Shown here: positions 4,642 through 5,815 of the stretch, one piece after another
How the letters are laid out: each line of letters starts with the position of its first letter
Numbering within the stretch: position 1 is the stretch's first letter
Assembly: GCA_021795275.1 (NCBI GenBank)
Contig: JAJYPO010000149.1
Location: 1 to 5,815 of the forward strand
DNA length: 5,815 nucleotides
From: Nitrospirota bacterium
Lineage (GTDB): Bacteria > Nitrospirota_A > Leptospirillia > Leptospirillales > Leptospirillaceae
Reading direction: 5' to 3'
Notes under the pieces: generated by a model
Seen by the model: the letters and a program-made list of their open reading frames with translations, nothing else
The model's database searches: none
Told to the model about the DNA's origin: nothing
Position numbers and translations under genes: made by a program

Positions 4642-5757
4642 ATGGCGACGAACAGGGAACGAGCCGACATTCAGAACATCCCCGAAGACAAGAGTTTCCT
4701 ACGAGACCGCATCCGCTTCCTCAAGGTGGCAGGGGTCATCGGCATCCTGTCCTCGCTCGTGATGACGGGAATCGAATTCTCCCGAAACGACCTTGTCCGG
4801 CTTCTCCCGTCGTTCCTTTTTTCGGTCGTCGCCCCCCTACTCCTGCTCTGGCTTCGTCAACGTCCTCAAGACCTCGACAGGATCCTCGCCGCTTTCGCCG
4901 GCCTCATTCTCATTCAGCAGATCTCGGGGGCCGTTCTCTCAGCAAACGAAATCCTGATGCTGATCTGGTACCCGGTCTTTCCCCTCACCTATTTTTTTCT
5001 TCTGGGAGTCAGGAGGGCACTTGTTTGGAACGCGGTCGCCATGGTCGGCATCACTGTGGGATATGTCCTCTTTCCCGTTCTGGCCCGCATTCCGCCCGTC
5101 CCCCCCGCCATGTTTCTGACCGCGCTCCTCGCCTACGGAGTCGCCGTGGTCCTCGCTTGGTATCATTACGGAGTCATTCATGCCTACCAGCTCCGGTTGA
5201 TGCGCGAAGCGACACTCGACGGGCTCACGGGAGCCTTCCTCCGCAAAGCCGGCCTGGACCACCTCTCGAGGCTGATGGCCCAGGCCGAGCGCATTTCCGG
5301 AATGACCCTGTCCATCGCCCTTCTCGACATCGATGACTTCAAGAGCATCAATGACCAGGACGGCCATCAGTCGGGGGATCGGGTCCTGGCAATGATCGGG
5401 GAATCCATTCGAAGTGTCATACGCAAAGGGGACATTTTCGTCCGTCTCGGAGGGGAAGAGTTTCTGCTGCTTCTGCCGGGCCGCTCCCTCAAAGAGGCCG
5501 ATCCGCTGGCGGAGAACCTCCGCCGTCGGATCGAAGAGGGCGTTTTTCGCTCCAACGGAACGCGGGTGACGGTCAGTATCGGCCTGACCCAGTACCGGAC
5601 GGGAGAACCGATGGCGGAGCTCCTGAGGCGGGCCGACAACCTGATGTATTCCGCCAAAAGGGGCGGAAAAAACTGCGTCCGCACCCAGGAGGAGCGATCC
5701 CCGGAGCAGGATCTCTTTGTTCCCGAAACAGGGTTGGCCTCCCCCGAATCAGCATGA
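4642..5757 (+). CDS. Membrane-anchored diguanylate cyclase (GGDEF domain)
   Basis: A 371-residue inner-membrane enzyme predicted to make cyclic di-GMP from two GTP. The N-terminal part has about six hydrophobic helices (roughly residues 28-44, 54-71, 80-97, 104-123, 127-147, 155-175), probably a membrane sensor of unknown ligand. The GGDEF domain begins at DGLTGAFLRKAG (193-204). It includes the metal/substrate segment DIDDFKSIND (229-238), the active site RLGGEEF (268-274, the GGEEF variant, catalytically competent in the family), SIGLT (312-316) and ADNLMYSAKRGGKN (331-344). The inhibitory I-site RKGD (261-264) sits exactly five residues before GGEEF, so product feedback is expected. The last ~25 residues are an acidic tail. 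GGAG at 4631-4634, seven bases before the ATG, supports the start. It follows the broken gene by 195 bp on the same strand and is probably transcribed separately. No EAL domain is present. Confidence 0.92.
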   Translation: MATNRERADIQNIPEDKSFLRDRIRFLKVAGVIGILSSLVMTGIEFSRNDLVRLLPSFLFSVVAPLLLLWLRQRPQDLDRILAAFAGLILIQQISGAVLSANEILMLIWYPVFPLTYFFLLGVRRALVWNAVAMVGITVGYVLFPVLARIPPVPPAMFLTALLAYGVAVVLAWYHYGVIHAYQLRLMREATLDGLTGAFLRKAGLDHLSRLMAQAERISGMTLSIALLDIDDFKSINDQDGHQSGDRVLAMIGESIRSVIRKGDIFVRLGGEEFLLLLPGRSLKEADPLAENLRRRIEEGVFRSNGTRVTVSIGLTQYRTGEPMAELLRRADNLMYSAKRGGKNCVRTQEERSPEQDLFVPETGLASPESA

Positions 5758-5815
5758 CAACGTCCGCTCTCAGAAAGGCCCGTCGGTGAAGCCATGGGGA
5801 CGATCCCGGACAAAC
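5758..5815 (+). other. Unassigned right edge
   Basis: The 58 bases after the diguanylate cyclase stop contain no terminator I can identify. An ATG at 5794 opens a frame (MGTIPDK...) to the window edge, preceded by GGTGA at 5786-5790 as a weak ribosome binding site. It is too short to call a gene. Confidence 0.3.

Noticed and set aside
4149..5336. Plus-strand open frame of 395 codons running across the gap into the diguanylate cyclase gene
   Set aside because: It is rich in Arg, Pro, Ser and His and overlaps the clear GGDEF gene in another frame, so it is a shadow.
1..5815. CRISPR array, tRNA/rRNA genes, insertion sequence or toxin-antitoxin pair
   Set aside because: No regularly spaced repeats, no transposase or terminal inverted repeats, and no structural RNA signature were seen on either strand.

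Overview
The window looks like the upstream edge of a nitrogen-fixation (nif) locus in a Gram-negative diazotroph of moderately high GC content. The strongest anchor is at the left end. Read on the minus strand, the first 56 bases encode the N-terminus of nitrogenase iron protein NifH with its P-loop. The genus cannot be proven from this window. The NifH start, the composition and the gene set would fit a Nitrospirota-type acidophilic iron oxidiser such as Leptospirillum, but that is a guess.

Layout, minus strand, reading from position ~3320 down to 1. A NifA-type upstream activator site (3301-3316) and a sigma-54 -24/-12 promoter (3220-3235) precede a 150-nt leader. Then come a MOT1-type molybdate/sulfate transporter gene (1608-3059) and, 68 bp later, a gene for an exported outer-membrane beta-barrel protein (424-1539). 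A G/C-run terminator (381-414) ends this unit. Directly after it, a second NifA site (355-370) and a second, near-perfect sigma-54 promoter (264-279) drive a ~197-nt highly structured leader and then nifH. The leader includes a terminator-like hairpin and a further hairpin next to the ribosome binding site.

Plus strand, right half. A gene for an unrecognised secreted protein (3388-4446) carries an in-frame stop and two compensating frameshifts near homopolymers, so it is a pseudogene or contains sequencing errors. After a 195-bp gap comes an intact membrane-anchored diguanylate cyclase (4642-5757) with six predicted membrane segments and a GGEEF active site. The last 58 bases hold no gene I can support.

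How it fits together: two promoters share the sequence pattern TTGGCA(C/T)-N6-TTGCTTAA, each with a TGT-N10-ACA site about 90-117 bp upstream of the predicted transcription start. This places a molybdate-transporter-like protein and an outer-membrane protein under the same predicted NifA/sigma-54 control as nitrogenase. The simplest reading is a nitrogen-regulated supply line bringing molybdenum across both membranes for FeMo-cofactor. The outer-membrane part is a hypothesis. The right half (secreted relic and diguanylate cyclase) has no visible functional link to nif, and by eye its codons are more strongly G/C-ending than those of the transporter gene.
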